This document shows, piece by piece, positions 1 to 9,864 of a DNA stretch of 44,929 bases. The translations under genes were made by a program, and so were the position numbers. The stretch comes from Willaertia magna (taxonomy: Eukaryota; Heterolobosea; Eutetramitea; Acrasida; Naegleriidae): NCBI GenBank assembly GCA_902984215.1, contig CADWAF010002009.1:1-44929 (forward strand), read 5' to 3'. The notes under the pieces were generated by a model. It did not search any database and was not told where the DNA came from. It saw only the letters and a program-made list of their open reading frames with translations. Numbering within the stretch: the first letter of the stretch is position 1; the number at the start of each line of letters is the position of its first letter.

Positions 1-21
1 AACCCAACCCAACCCAACCCT
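1..21. repeat. Telomere-like AACCC repeat at the left edge
   Basis: Four perfect AACCC units followed directly by T and A/T-rich DNA. The C-rich strand runs 5' to 3' into the window, which is the orientation expected at a left chromosome end (G-strand unit GGGTT). Only 21 bases are present, so it could also be a chance microsatellite at a contig edge. The flanking bases 22-169 are almost pure A/T with T- and A-runs and hold no gene. Confidence 0.4.
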
Positions 22-169
22 AAAATCTTTCCATAATAATTCTTTTATTTATTTTTTTATTTATTTTTTTCTATTTTTGTTTTTTTTAAAAAAAAAATAA
101 TATAAATTAATTTTTTATTTTTAATTTTTTTATTTTATTAACTTTTTTCTTTTCATTATTTTTATTTAA

Positions 170-2867
170 TTATTGAGTTTTACAAGAGGAAGGTTTTTTC
201 TTTTCGTTGTAGGAAATTGAATTAAAAAGATCTTCAGAAAGAATATTAGAAAAATCAAAAAGTGATATCAAACCACTTGAAAAACCTAACATCATCATTT
301 CCTCATTGGCATCTAATGTTTTTAAATTTGACAATTGATTAATTTCATTTAAATTCCTTTGTGTAGAAGTGTATCTATTTAGAAATGTTCCATCATCTAA
401 ATTAGAACTGATAATTGCTCCATTGGTGGTACCGCTAATTAGCTTATTTCCAACACATTTCATTCCCTTAATTCCACCAATTCCGCCTGTATTAATTGAA
501 TAAAGTGATTCATTAGTTTTTCTCAAATCTTTAACTTCGATTATTCCATTAAATAGACCAGCTATTACTTGATTATTATACCATTCTAATTCATAAATTC
601 CAAAATTATTTTCTGTAGGAATTCTGTTTACAATACTTGGTGAATCACTTAACTGATCTACTGATATTGTATTATTCTTTAATCTAGTGTCTGTTACAAT
701 GATCTCACCACAAAGTCCACCACCTGTTATCAAAATATCTTTACTGTATTTTTGTAATGTATCTTGACAAACTGTATAATTAGGCATTAATGTAGTTGTT
801 CCATTTTCGTTTAAATGTTTTTGTAAAGGTATTCTAAAAGTTTTTTTCTTTGATACTAAATCTATCAGTGTTAAATGATTGCTGACACAAGCAATTGATT
901 TACTATCTAAAAATATAGTTTTCCAAATAGGATAATTATCTTCTGGTTCAATTTTATTTAATTTATGAACCAAACTACTTGTCATTATATCCCAAACACA
1001 TACAATACCATCTGTAGAAGATGAAATTAATAGTTTAGATATTTTTGGTTTAAAATCTATTGAAGTAATACCTTTGATATGTCCTCCAAAAGTAGTAACA
1101 TGTTGTTTCTTTATTTGTTCTGCTTTGCCTAGCCCCAATCCATAAATGTCATAAACTTTTACAACATTATCAGATCCTCCAGATAATACTAATGCATGTT
1201 TACCTGGATGTTCTTCGTCATATTCTAAGATGTAACTATTTCCTCCTACGTTATCAACATTATTTGTATTTTTTCTAAAATCATATAATGGTAATAAATA
1301 ATTTTGTAAAATATTATCTTCAGTAAAGAATTGTAAAGCAGAAATATCACCACTATGTAAAGTAAATAAACATTGTTGATACTTTGATAATTTCCAATTT
1401 TTATCTAGTTTACTTTTTCTTTTTAAAGTATCTACAATAAAATCAACAGAATCTGTTCTAAAATTATTAATTGGTTTTGTAAATGCTCTTTTAAATGTTC
1501 TTTCATAAAGATATTTCCAAAAATATTTATTTTGTGAAATTATGTCATACCATTTTCTACAAACAGATAAACAAGAAAGTACAGAGGATATATCTAAAAA
1601 AGTAAATATTAAAATATAAGAATTATCATCTAATATCTTCATTAATAATTGATTAACTATATCTTTGTTATTAAAATAAAATTCACTATTATTTTTAAAA
1701 AATTTAAAAGGTGAATTACTTGAATTAATTAAAATTGGTGTAGGTGTTAAACTATCACATGTCTCCTTTTCAATTTGTAAATTATCTTGTAAATTATTCC
1801 ACTCATTATTATTATAAAAATATTTTTTTAATAGCTCACTCGCTGACATTCTTTCGTTAGGATTTAATTTTAAAGTATTTTCTATTATCCCAATAAGTAT
1901 ATCAATATAAACTAATTGATCTCTTTCATTTGTAAATTCATTTAAAAATATCTTTTTTTGTAAATTCATTTTAACTTTTTCAATTATATTAATAAGATTA
2001 CCATTCTCTTTAGCAATTAAAAAAGCAAAATCTATTCTACTCAATGTTGATAATTCAACTAACATACAACCTAAAGCCCACATATCAATTTTATAATTAT
2101 AAGATGAAGGTTTATCATTTTCTATTGAATCCCTCATTTCAGGAGCTATAAACGTTACAGTTCCTAGAATAGTGTTAGCTTTGGATTGATCATATAATTC
2201 TTTAGCGAACCCAAAATCTTTTTTGTAAAATAAAATTTTTGTAAATATTTAAAAATTATTTTTACAAACCTCCAACTTTAATTAAAATTTCTTTTGTATT
2301 TTCATTTCTAGTCAAAAATATATTATCAGTTTTTATATCTCTATGAATAAAATTATGTTCTTCATTTATGTATTGTAAAGCTTTTAAAATTTGAAAAGTA
2401 TATTTTACAATTTTTTTTGGTGGTAAAATACATTTATCACTTGCCACTTTTTGTCTTTGAATTAAGTCATACAAAGTTCCACAATTACAGTATTCAAATA
2501 TAATACAAACAAACCATCTATAATTTTCTTTTGAATTTCCTAATGTCTCTGGATTAATATCGTGCAATAATAATTCTTGATCATTTGATTTTTGATGATA
2601 AGTGGTAGGCTCCGAGAAAATAAAAAATTCATAACATTTAATTAAAGAAGGATGTTGACCTAATCGTAAAATATTTTGAGCCTCTTTTAATGCTCTATTT
2701 AATTGAATTATTGAACTACAAGCAATTCTTTTCAAAACATAATATTCATTAGTTTTATTCTTCAGTGATTGACATAGGAAAATACTTCCTTGTCCTCCAG
2801 AAGTTAATTTTTTAACTACTTGATAATTTCCAATAACTTTTAGCGGCTGACTTGATTGATTAGACAT
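170..2867 (-). CDS. Protein kinase / F-box / WD40 fusion protein
   Basis: Two exons (2867-2270 and 2217-170) joined across a 52-bp GT-AG intron at 2218-2269 give 881 residues. The splice restores the kinase DFG motif (D200-G202). The kinase domain (about 14-333) has a glycine loop LTSGGQGS, Lys46, Glu62, HRDIKTDN (D177), APE and a DMWALG helix-F motif, so all catalytic residues are present. An F-box-like segment follows at about 396-441 (FTFLDISSVLSCLSVCRKW) and WD40-type repeats fill roughly 490-860 (for example GHIKGITSIDFKP, then SSTDGIVCVWD). F-box/WD40 proteins normally serve as SCF substrate receptors, so the fusion suggests phosphorylation coupled to ubiquitination; that role is inferred. 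The start at 2867 is preferred over an earlier ATG at 2906 because of its A-rich upstream context. The gene is the first inward from the telomere-like end. Confidence 0.88.
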
Positions 2868-2944
2868 TTTTTTGTGATGACATAGTAAAGTTGATGATGT
2901 AAACAATAGTTCAAATAATTAAAAATTTATTAAAGTACAAAAAT

Positions 2945-4141
2945 TTAATGTTTTAATAAAGTATCTCTTACTCTATTCTTATCGTTAGAGAAACTTAAAC
3001 ATGAACAAACTAATTCACAATTTTGTTTTCTATCCCAAATGAATGGACATAAATGATTTACAGCTTTAACTTTATCATTATCCATACTGAAATATCTTAA
3101 AATATTTGTACATGACATACAATCCATTTGTTGAATATTATTTGTCTTTCTTAAAACTTCAATTACCTTTTCCTTATTATTATCGAATGAAAATTGTCCT
3201 AAAATTTGAGTAATATCATTTGCAGATAAAGGTGCATATTGACTTTCAACATATAATTTAACTGCCTTTAATTTATCATTTTCAAAACTAGTTTGTGAGC
3301 AAGCGGTTAAGATTTGACTTAATAAGCCAGATGACATTCCCATTTGTGGTTGGACCATTGGTTGAGTATATCCCATTTGAATTTGTGGTTGAACCATTGG
3401 TGGAGGAGTATGGATATGACCGTGATGATGATGTGAAGTATGGATATTCATTTGTGGAGTACTACCAATAGAAAGTCCACCAAATGGTGTATTAATAGTG
3501 ACACCCACTGGAGGTTGATTGACCATTGGCATACTGACACCTTGCTTTCTGAAACAATCACCATTTGATAATGGTAAAGTATTAACATCCATAGTTTCAA
3601 CCTTTAATAAATGATCTCCTCCTTGGTTATGGAAACATAAATAGATTGTGTATTTTCCTGAATAATCTTTAACACAATAACCATCAGCATTTCTACCATC
3701 TTGTTGATTATGTAAAGTGAAATGACCACCACTATGATAATTACATGTCCATACTTTTCCTGAATTTTCTTGATAATTACCTAACATTGATGGAATGATA
3801 ATGTTACTAGTTGCTGCTTGAGTTGCAACACCAAATACTACTTTAGTGAAAGTATCTGATGGACCATATAATTTATTACCATCTTGGGAAGCAGTCAATT
3901 TCCAATGAACAGAACCATCAAATGTAATGTGAATTGCCCATTGTCCACCACTAGTTGGGACAGCTGTTCCGGTTGCTACTCTTCCTGTACCTTCTTGTGT
4001 CCAAGTGAAATGGTTACCGTTTTGTGTACAATGCCATTTTCTACCAGAGTTTTCTTGCCATGAACTGAATAATAATTATGAAAATTAATAACCACAAGAC
4101 AGATCAATAACTTACCCTGCTAATACTGGAGAGTTACCCAT
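2945..4141 (-). CDS. DUF4476-type protein with a duplicated N-terminal module
   Basis: Exons 4141-4116 and 4064-2945 flank a 51-bp intron (4065-4115) and give 381 residues. The first exon encodes only the opening residues MGNSPVLAG. Residues about 8-100 and 103-195 are two copies of one module, seen in the matching motifs SWQENSGRKWHC and NYQENSGKVWTC, each followed by GxHFTx. A Pro/Met/Gln-rich linker with a His cluster (HHHHGHIH) follows. The C-terminal third has repeated helical units ending in FxNDKxK, the pattern of DUF4476 domains (SFENDKLKAVK, SFDNNKEKVIE, SMDNDKVKAVN, SFSNDKNRVRD). No signal peptide or membrane segment is seen, so it is probably soluble. The function is unknown; the paired modules could be ligand-binding, but that is a guess. 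Confidence 0.8.
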
Positions 4142-4378
4142 TTTGTTATTGTTTATTGGTTGTTGTGTATTTTTTTGTTGTTTAGATTAGTTGTGGAAGT
4201 GGAATGGAGCTTTTTATATGATCCGCGTAAATTATGGAGGTTACAAAAATCACATTGAAATCCTTTTTATTTTTACTGTCAGATTTTTTGTGTTACCCTC
4301 AATTAAAAATCTGTCAGTGCAAAATGAGTTTTATTACAATCAAATTGATGTGAGGTGTATTTGTCAACTAAATTACGT

Positions 4379-5692
4379 TTAGTTACTGACAGAACTACTA
4401 TTATTTACTTGCTGTTCCGCATTAATATTTTCTGATTCTTTCTTTTCTTTGTTATGTCTATCAATTATTTCTTTTTCTATTCTTCCCAATTCAATAATTG
4501 ATTTAATTAATTCTTCGTTTAAATCTAATTGAATTCTATTATTCTTACTGTCAAAGAAAATAAAACGTAACACATCAACTTCTTTATCCATAATGCCCTC
4601 AAATAAATCTACCCCTTTGACAACAACTACTGATGAATCATCTCCTACCTTAACATCATTACTAGCAATGTCTAATGCAGAGTATATATGTATTATTCTT
4701 TTATCTTTATGTTTTGTTATTAAATGAGATAGGTCTAAAATATTTGATTCTTTCCCTTCCTTCTTAATATTTATTTCTTCTTCTAAATGACGATTTAAAG
4801 GAAGTAATACAAATAATTTTTCAATTTCATACAATTTCTTTTTATTAAATTCTATTCTTTTTTCTAATGAATTTATTTTCTCTTTCTTTTCATCTAATAG
4901 TTTTTGTTTCTTCACAAAATCAATACTGGACTCTCTGTCTTCTTCTTTTATTTTATTTAAATCTAATTGTAAAGGTGTTATCTCTTTTGAAAGTAAAGAT
5001 AAATCATTTAAATCATTCTTTAATAAATTAAGTAATAATTCTGTCCATATAATCTTTGACCAATCAATTGTTTCTTGTAATTGTTCAGATGATAAAACTA
5101 TCCGATTATCAATTGTTAATCTATTTTTAGATAAATCTCTTCCCATACATGTTTTGGCAATTGCTGATGTTAAATTATTAACAGTGTAAAGTTTAACATT
5201 TTGATATTCTTTTTTCATTGTTTTTGATGTTAAACTCTCAATAAATTGTTCATATCTTAGTCTACTTGAAAATACATAAATATTTGTAAACTCTGAAGAA
5301 TTAGTTCCTTGTAATAAATTTAATAATTTAAAATGTGGATAATTTAATATTTGTCTATAAAAAGTAGATTCTGAAATGTTGTTGGCATTATCAATTATTT
5401 GTTGAATTTTTAATGTTTTTTCTAATTCATTAGCATCTTTAATGTATTGTTGTTCTGTTTTTTGTTGAATACGTTCAATTTTTTGTTGTTGTTTAAGTTG
5501 TGAAAGTTTTTCTTGTGATTTCGAAAAATTTGATTTTGGTGTTGATTTATTGTTAAGTGTTTTAGATTTTAATGTTTGGTCTTTATTGACAAGGGTTGCA
5601 TAATTTCTTTTTGTTGTTAGTAGAAAGGAATAATTTCCGCTTAGAATACTAATGTTGTTCTTACACAATGGCTTTAGCCTTGAAGAGAGCAT
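4379..5692 (-). CDS. Predicted mitochondrial coiled-coil protein, unknown function
   Basis: Single exon, 437 residues. ATG at 5692 is the first true start; the frame is open a little further but only through a TTG. The N-terminus (MLSSRLKPLCKNN... then KRNYATLV) is basic, lacks acidic residues and contains an RNY-A site typical of mitochondrial presequence cleavage. Residues about 60-110 and 250-300 are Lys/Glu/Gln-rich and likely coiled coil. The central part (about 115-215, YVFSSRLRYEQF and VKLYTVNN) looks like a small alpha/beta domain that I do not recognise. Its start lies 57 bp from that of the divergent E2-like gene, so the two must share a promoter region. Confidence 0.7.
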   Translation of the reverse strand: MLSSRLKPLCKNNISILSGNYSFLLTTKRNYATLVNKDQTLKSKTLNNKSTPKSNFSKSQEKLSQLKQQQKIERIQQKTEQQYIKDANELEKTLKIQQIIDNANNISESTFYRQILNYPHFKLLNLLQGTNSSEFTNIYVFSSRLRYEQFIESLTSKTMKKEYQNVKLYTVNNLTSAIAKTCMGRDLSKNRLTIDNRIVLSSEQLQETIDWSKIIWTELLLNLLKNDLNDLSLLSKEITPLQLDLNKIKEEDRESSIDFVKKQKLLDEKKEKINSLEKRIEFNKKKLYEIEKLFVLLPLNRHLEEEINIKKEGKESNILDLSHLITKHKDKRIIHIYSALDIASNDVKVGDDSSVVVVKGVDLFEGIMDKEVDVLRFIFFDSKNNRIQLDLNEELIKSIIELGRIEKEIIDRHNKEKKESENINAEQQVNNSSSVSN

Positions 5693-5749
5693 TTTTTGGT
5701 TCAAAGTTTTTTTTTGTAAAAATTTTCAGCCACACAAGGTAAGTAAAAA
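5693..5749. promoter_or_regulatory. 57-bp bidirectional promoter region
   Basis: The only DNA between the divergent start codons at 5692 (-) and 5750 (+). It contains a T-run, TTTGTAAAAATTTTCAG and a GTAAGT just before the ATG at 5750. A short untranslated exon/intron arrangement for the plus gene is therefore possible but unproven. Confidence 0.6.
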
Positions 5750-6347
5750 ATGGCATTGAGAAGAATAAAGAGAGAATTCGACGCGCTCAGTAAACTGCAA
5801 AAAGAGGAAGAAGAATCATCGTTTTCTTTGTTACTAATAGATGATAATATGTTTAAATGGAGTATCTTTATATATGGACCAAAAAACACACCTTATTTTG
5901 GAGGAAAGTTTGAATTTATTTATGATTTTCCTGCAGAGTAAGTTTACAATAAATTAATTTATTATTTACAATAAATTAAGCTATCCTTTCCGATCATTCA
6001 AAATTCAACCTAATACTAAAATATTTCATCCAACCTTTAATCGAAGTTATTTTTGTGTGTGTCAGCACGATTTTGGAAAAGAGAAGTGGTCGCCCTCTTT
6101 TACTGTTGAACATTCCATTAATTTCTTGAAATCCACTTTGAAAACTCCAATTATTACTTGTTGTAGCCAACAGAAAGATTTAGATGAGTATGAAAAAGAT
6201 AAGGGTGAGTTCGAAAAGAGAGCAAAGGAATATACTAGAAGGTATGCAATTCCAAAGGACATAGTTTTTCAATTAATTTTATTTGAACTAATGTCCACTA
6301 AGAAATCATCTGGAATTTTTGATATTTCCATTACATTTGTAAAATAA
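5750..6347 (+). CDS. Divergent ubiquitin-conjugating enzyme (E2, UBC-fold)
   Basis: Exons 5750-5937 and 5981-6347 around a 43-bp intron give 184 residues, a normal E2 size. UBC landmarks in order are a basic N-terminal helix (MALRRIKREFDAL), WSIFIYGPKNTPYFGGKF (about 37-54), DYPF (63-66), KIFHPTF (76-82), and WSPSFTVEHSINFLKS (99-114). The HPN triad of typical E2s reads HPT here. The catalytic cysteine region is YFCVC (C88, C90), with a W spaced roughly one residue further than in classic E2s, so the active cysteine is ambiguous. It could be an active derived E2 or an inactive UEV-like variant. It is divergent to, and shares its promoter with, the mitochondrial-looking gene to the left. Confidence 0.82.
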
Positions 6348-6367
6348 TTTTGTAAACTATTATTTTT

Positions 6368-6800
6368 TTATAATTTAGATTGTGGACTAGTTGTATCTTT
6401 CTTTTCATAAACACAATAAAACTTTTTAACTGGTTCTATTGTTTCCCAAAAACCTTTGAAACCATCAGGTATCACAAAACAATCTCCAGCAACAAAAGTT
6501 TGGCCTTCTTCTTCTCCGTTTGCTATCAGTCTTGCTTTACCTTCCAAAATATAGCAAAATTCTTCATAATCCTTTTGTTCAAAATACCTAAAATATATTT
6601 TAATTATTTTGATAATAATTACTTTTCTAAACCTACCATTTTCCAACTGTTGAACCCCAAGAACCAGAAGTAAAACATCCATTATCATTTGTGTAAGCGT
6701 TATTTAACATTCCGACTGGATTTCCTCCTCTAACGTTATCTGGTACATATTCACCTTCTTTGCTGTGTTGATAAACGATACGTGCGACTTGTTTTGACAT
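6368..6800 (-). CDS. Small cupin-domain protein (DUF861/cupin_3 type)
   Basis: Exons 6800-6637 and 6587-6368 joined over a 49-bp intron (6588-6636) give 127 residues, the whole of a single cupin barrel. The motif series WYFEQKDYEEFCYILEG, then GDCFVIPDGFKGFWETIEPVKKFYCVYE, matches the DUF861 cupin pattern. Some members of that family are ureidoglycine aminohydrolases, but most have no known substrate. The usual metal-binding histidines of classic cupins are mostly replaced, as in many DUF861 proteins. Its stop lies 20 bp from that of the convergent E2 gene. The specific activity cannot be told from sequence. Confidence 0.83.
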
Positions 6801-6864
6801 TTTTTAGAAGTTCAAATATGACTACTGATACACAGATTACAAAAAATTATTTATTGTCAATTAA

Positions 6865-8295
6865 TTAATAATTGATTACTCTTTCCTTATTTCTCTTTTC
6901 TTCTTCTTGTCTTAATTTTTCTTCTTTCTTTTCTAATTCTTTCCTTTCTTTTTCTTCTAACCATGCTTGTTTTCTCTTCATGTACCAACCATGATAAAAT
7001 GGAATTTTAATAACTTCGTTGAATAAGAAAGTACCACAAACTAAAACTACGAAACCAATGACTTGTAACCATTGGAATTGTTCCCAACCAATAATTAATG
7101 AAACAATCCAAATAAATAAAGTTCTACAAGTATCAATGGTTGATCTACTTGTTGAACTTATCCTTTTCGTTATGGAAACACCAAAAAAGTTAAAGAATGC
7201 AATTGAAAAGATAGAACCAAGAGTAGCAGCTGCAATTTGCCAATTATTAATGCATTGGGCTAATGCGTTGACTGCATTTTCAGCACTACCGTAATCTGAT
7301 CCAGGAATGAAATATAATCCTAACAATACAAAAGTAGTCATGGTTACGCCCCAATAACCTTCCCAACCAACTGCTTGTAAAGGTTGAACATCATATTTAC
7401 TAAAGAACTTTTCTTCAACAATGTTTTGAATTGCTGCTAATACTTGTGCTGCAATTACTAAGGCATCACCAAGTAATGGATTTCTACTAACACTTTCACT
7501 TTCTTCATCACCCTTAAATAAAATACTTGTTAAACCTACAATAACACAACCTCCGACAATAAGAAGTAAACCAGCCCAATGATGGTAATACAATCTTTGT
7601 TTTAAGAAGATAATGGCCATAAAACCAGTAAATACGACTAAAATACCTCTTAACATTTGATAAACAGATGCATCAGTATAAAAGAGACCAAGATCTATAT
7701 TTTCATTTAAATCAATTTTTTGTTTTTAAAGATACTTACTGAGTAAAGTAGAACCTCCTAAATCGCACAATGCAGGAATCCAAAAGATTAATGGATTTGT
7801 ATATGGTTTCTTTTCTGGTGTCTCTTCTTTAAGGATTGGTCCAGTTTCTTCTTCTTTTGGTTTTTTAAATCTATAATATAACTTTTGTAAATTATATGGA
7901 ATTAAACAAAGTAGTTCTCCAAGAAACATACAATAAGATTGGAAACTATTTAAATTTTAATTTGATATTTAAATTTGATATTTCATTCCATTTACTTCCG
8001 AAATTGTTATTAGTACTTACAATGCATGTTGGAAAGCAGTTGGAGGACCATCTCCTAAACCTTTAGCATTACTAACATCTTGCAATTTAGTAGCTAATTA
8101 TTTAGAAGGATCAAAAAATCAATGAAATATTCCACAACCGAATAGTGAATAATTAGTTACGGAATGAGTTTTATTATTATTTTACTTACTGATAGTGTTA
8201 ATTGTACCAGTAGTTAACATAGCTAGTGCAAGAAAGAGGGTATAAAGAGTCCCAGGAGACAAGTTCTCCTTCACCCAAGTTTTAACATCAACCAT
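6865..8295 (-). CDS. SLC35F6: SLC35F6-like drug/metabolite-superfamily transporter
   Basis: Four exons (8295-8190, 8093-8021, 7945-7740, 7694-6865) with introns of 96, 75 and 45 bp give 404 residues. The protein has about ten hydrophobic segments, starting with LYTLFLALAMLTTGTINTI. The segment DASVYQMLRGILVVFTGFMA is the diagnostic match to the human SLC35F6 (C2orf18) type, where the same QMLRG...FTG pattern follows a DASS-like sequence. A charged cytosolic loop (about 83-105, RFKKPKEEE) and a long basic/acidic C-terminal tail (EEKERKELEKKEEK) flank the membrane core. SLC35F6 proteins localise to lysosomes or mitochondria in animals and their substrate is not settled. This gene is divergent from the LAMTOR1-like gene, also a predicted lysosomal protein. 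Confidence 0.87.
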
Positions 8296-8513
8296 TTTTT
8301 TTATTTTCAAAAAAAAGATTTTTTATATGAAGCGGACAAAGGTAGAGCTAGAAGGTAAGCACAAAAAGAAGCTCAACAATATTAAACAAACAATTATTAA
8401 TTTATAATATAAATTTTAAATATGCAATTTCTAGTACATCTTATTGTTTTTAATTATTTCAGTATTAATGGTAAATTACTTGAAAAAAATGTACTAAAAC
8501 TATTACAAAAAAA

Positions 8514-9125
8514 ATGGGTTGTGATTTTTCCAAACAACAGGACGTTAACGCAGCAAATAGACAACGGGTTAAAACAAACGATCAACAACCAATAACAACC
8601 GAAACAATTCAACAAAACAATAATAATAACAATGCAACTCATACTGTGCCAGTACATGCAACGATAAAAAAATTAGAAAGTGAAGAGAATGTCTCAAAAT
8701 CATTAGCAGAAAGTTTTACCGATTTCAAAATGAAAGAGAAAGAGATGTTTGAAAAGATTTTAAATAAAACAGGTAGAAAATTTATTGATGTTAGTAATAG
8801 TCCAAGTTTAATAGTAGCTGGAGGTGAATTTATGGGAGAAAATCAATACCCAATAGAAGAAGAACAAGATAATGAAGAACGTTTAAAGGAAATTGAAAAA
8901 GAAATTGAGAATTCAAATTTATTTGATATGCCAACTACTAATCATTCGAATGTATCTGCAATTCAACATTTAAGTAAAAAGACTGATGACAATACGAAGA
9001 TTATATCACGAGTTGGAGATTTATTACAGCTTAGTATAAAGAATATTAAAATTAATGAATCTATTATAGGTGGAGAATTAGTAGTGCAACTACCAACACT
9101 TTCAGATGAAACTAATGAAGAATAA
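8514..9125 (+). CDS. LAMTOR1: LAMTOR1 (p18) homologue, lysosomal Ragulator anchor
   Basis: Single exon, 203 residues. The N-terminus MGCDFSK has Gly2 and Cys3, the N-myristoylation/palmitoylation pattern that anchors LAMTOR1 to lysosomes. The rest is low-complexity Gln/Asn-rich to about residue 45. Then FEKILNKTGRKFIDVS (about 79-94) matches the conserved LLSSILxKTxxNIIDVS helix of LAMTOR1, and the C-terminal SIKNIKINESIIGGELVVQLP matches its closing ALSQIRV...ELVVQF helix. LAMTOR1 wraps the other Ragulator subunits and docks Rag GTPases for TORC1 nutrient signalling. The protein is somewhat longer than animal LAMTOR1 (about 160 residues) because of acidic and polar insertions. The match is by two motifs plus the lipid anchor, so it is strong but not proven. 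Confidence 0.83.
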   Translation: MGCDFSKQQDVNAANRQRVKTNDQQPITTETIQQNNNNNNATHTVPVHATIKKLESEENVSKSLAESFTDFKMKEKEMFEKILNKTGRKFIDVSNSPSLIVAGGEFMGENQYPIEEEQDNEERLKEIEKEIENSNLFDMPTTNHSNVSAIQHLSKKTDDNTKIISRVGDLLQLSIKNIKINESIIGGELVVQLPTLSDETNEE

Positions 9126-9375
9126 ACTGTGTAAATACTACAAACAACTATTAATGTATTGTAATTAATTAAACTTTTATTATCTAAAGTATACTTTGTT
9201 GTAATTTCCCTAAAATTGTAATTGGGCTATCCAAACATCACCAACACAAAATAGGACTTCAAAATTCGATTCGATTCAACAAACTATTTGTGTTGTTAAA
9301 ACGAATTGTAAGTATTTTTGAAATAATAAAATTGTGAAAAATTTCAAAAAAACGAAAAAGCTCAAAAATCAAATA
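9126..9375 (+). promoter_or_regulatory. Intergenic region between LAMTOR1-like and RGG genes
   Basis: A/T-rich, 250 bp. It holds the 3' end of the LAMTOR1-like gene (AT-rich, with ATTAATTAAAC) and the promoter of the RGG gene, including ATTGTGAAAAATTT about 40 bp before its ATG. No other gene is visible. Confidence 0.4.
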
Positions 9376-9864
9376 ATGCCAGCAAGAAGAAGAGACGAAG
9401 AAGAGGAAGTTGTTGAAGAAGAACAACAAAATTCTGAAGAAGAAGAAGAACAACAAACTAAACAACAAGAATCAGATGATGAATATACTCCAAATGATGA
9501 CGATGAAGAAGATGAAGCAGTAAGAGGAGGTGATAGTGGATTCCGCGGAAGAGGAAGAGGTAGAGGAAGAGGCAGAGGTGGAAGAGGTAGAGGTGGATTT
9601 AATGGTGGTGAAGGTGGAAGAGGACGTGGTGGACGTGGAAGAGGTAGAGGAGGATTTGAAGGTGGAAGAGGAAGAGGAGGAAGAGGTCGTGGTAGAGGAG
9701 GTTTTGGTGGTGGTTTTGATGGACCTAGAGGAGTTGAAAAACAAAATAAATTTGGTGGAGGTGGTTTTGGTGGAGGTGGTAGAGGCGGCCGCGGAGGTAG
9801 AGGAGGTCGTGGTGGTAGAGGAGGCTTCAGAGGAGGAAGAGGTCGTGGTAGAAGAGACGATTAA
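9376..9864 (+). CDS. Acidic, RGG-repeat (GAR) RNA-binding-type protein
   Basis: Single exon, 162 residues from ATG 9376; the frame is open from 9334 but the later ATG begins the compositionally uniform MPARRRDEEEE protein. Residues about 6-50 are a Glu/Asp/Gln-rich acidic tract. Residues about 53-162 are almost entirely RGG, GRG and GGF repeats, a glycine-arginine-rich domain. Such GAR domains bind RNA or G-quadruplexes, are methylated on arginine, and occur in nucleolar and stress-granule proteins. No RRM, fibrillarin or GAR1 core is present, so a specific orthologue cannot be named. The repetitive purine-rich DNA makes long open frames in other phases, which are shadows. Confidence 0.85.
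   Translation: MPARRRDEEEEVVEEEQQNSEEEEEQQTKQQESDDEYTPNDDDEEDEAVRGGDSGFRGRGRGRGRGRGGRGRGGFNGGEGGRGRGGRGRGRGGFEGGRGRGGRGRGRGGFGGGFDGPRGVEKQNKFGGGGFGGGGRGGRGGRGGRGGRGGFRGGRGRGRRDD

Noticed and set aside
4191..4382. 63-codon plus-strand frame between two minus genes
   Set aside because: No coding features; lies in the promoter of the DUF4476 gene and the 3' region of the mitochondrial-like gene.
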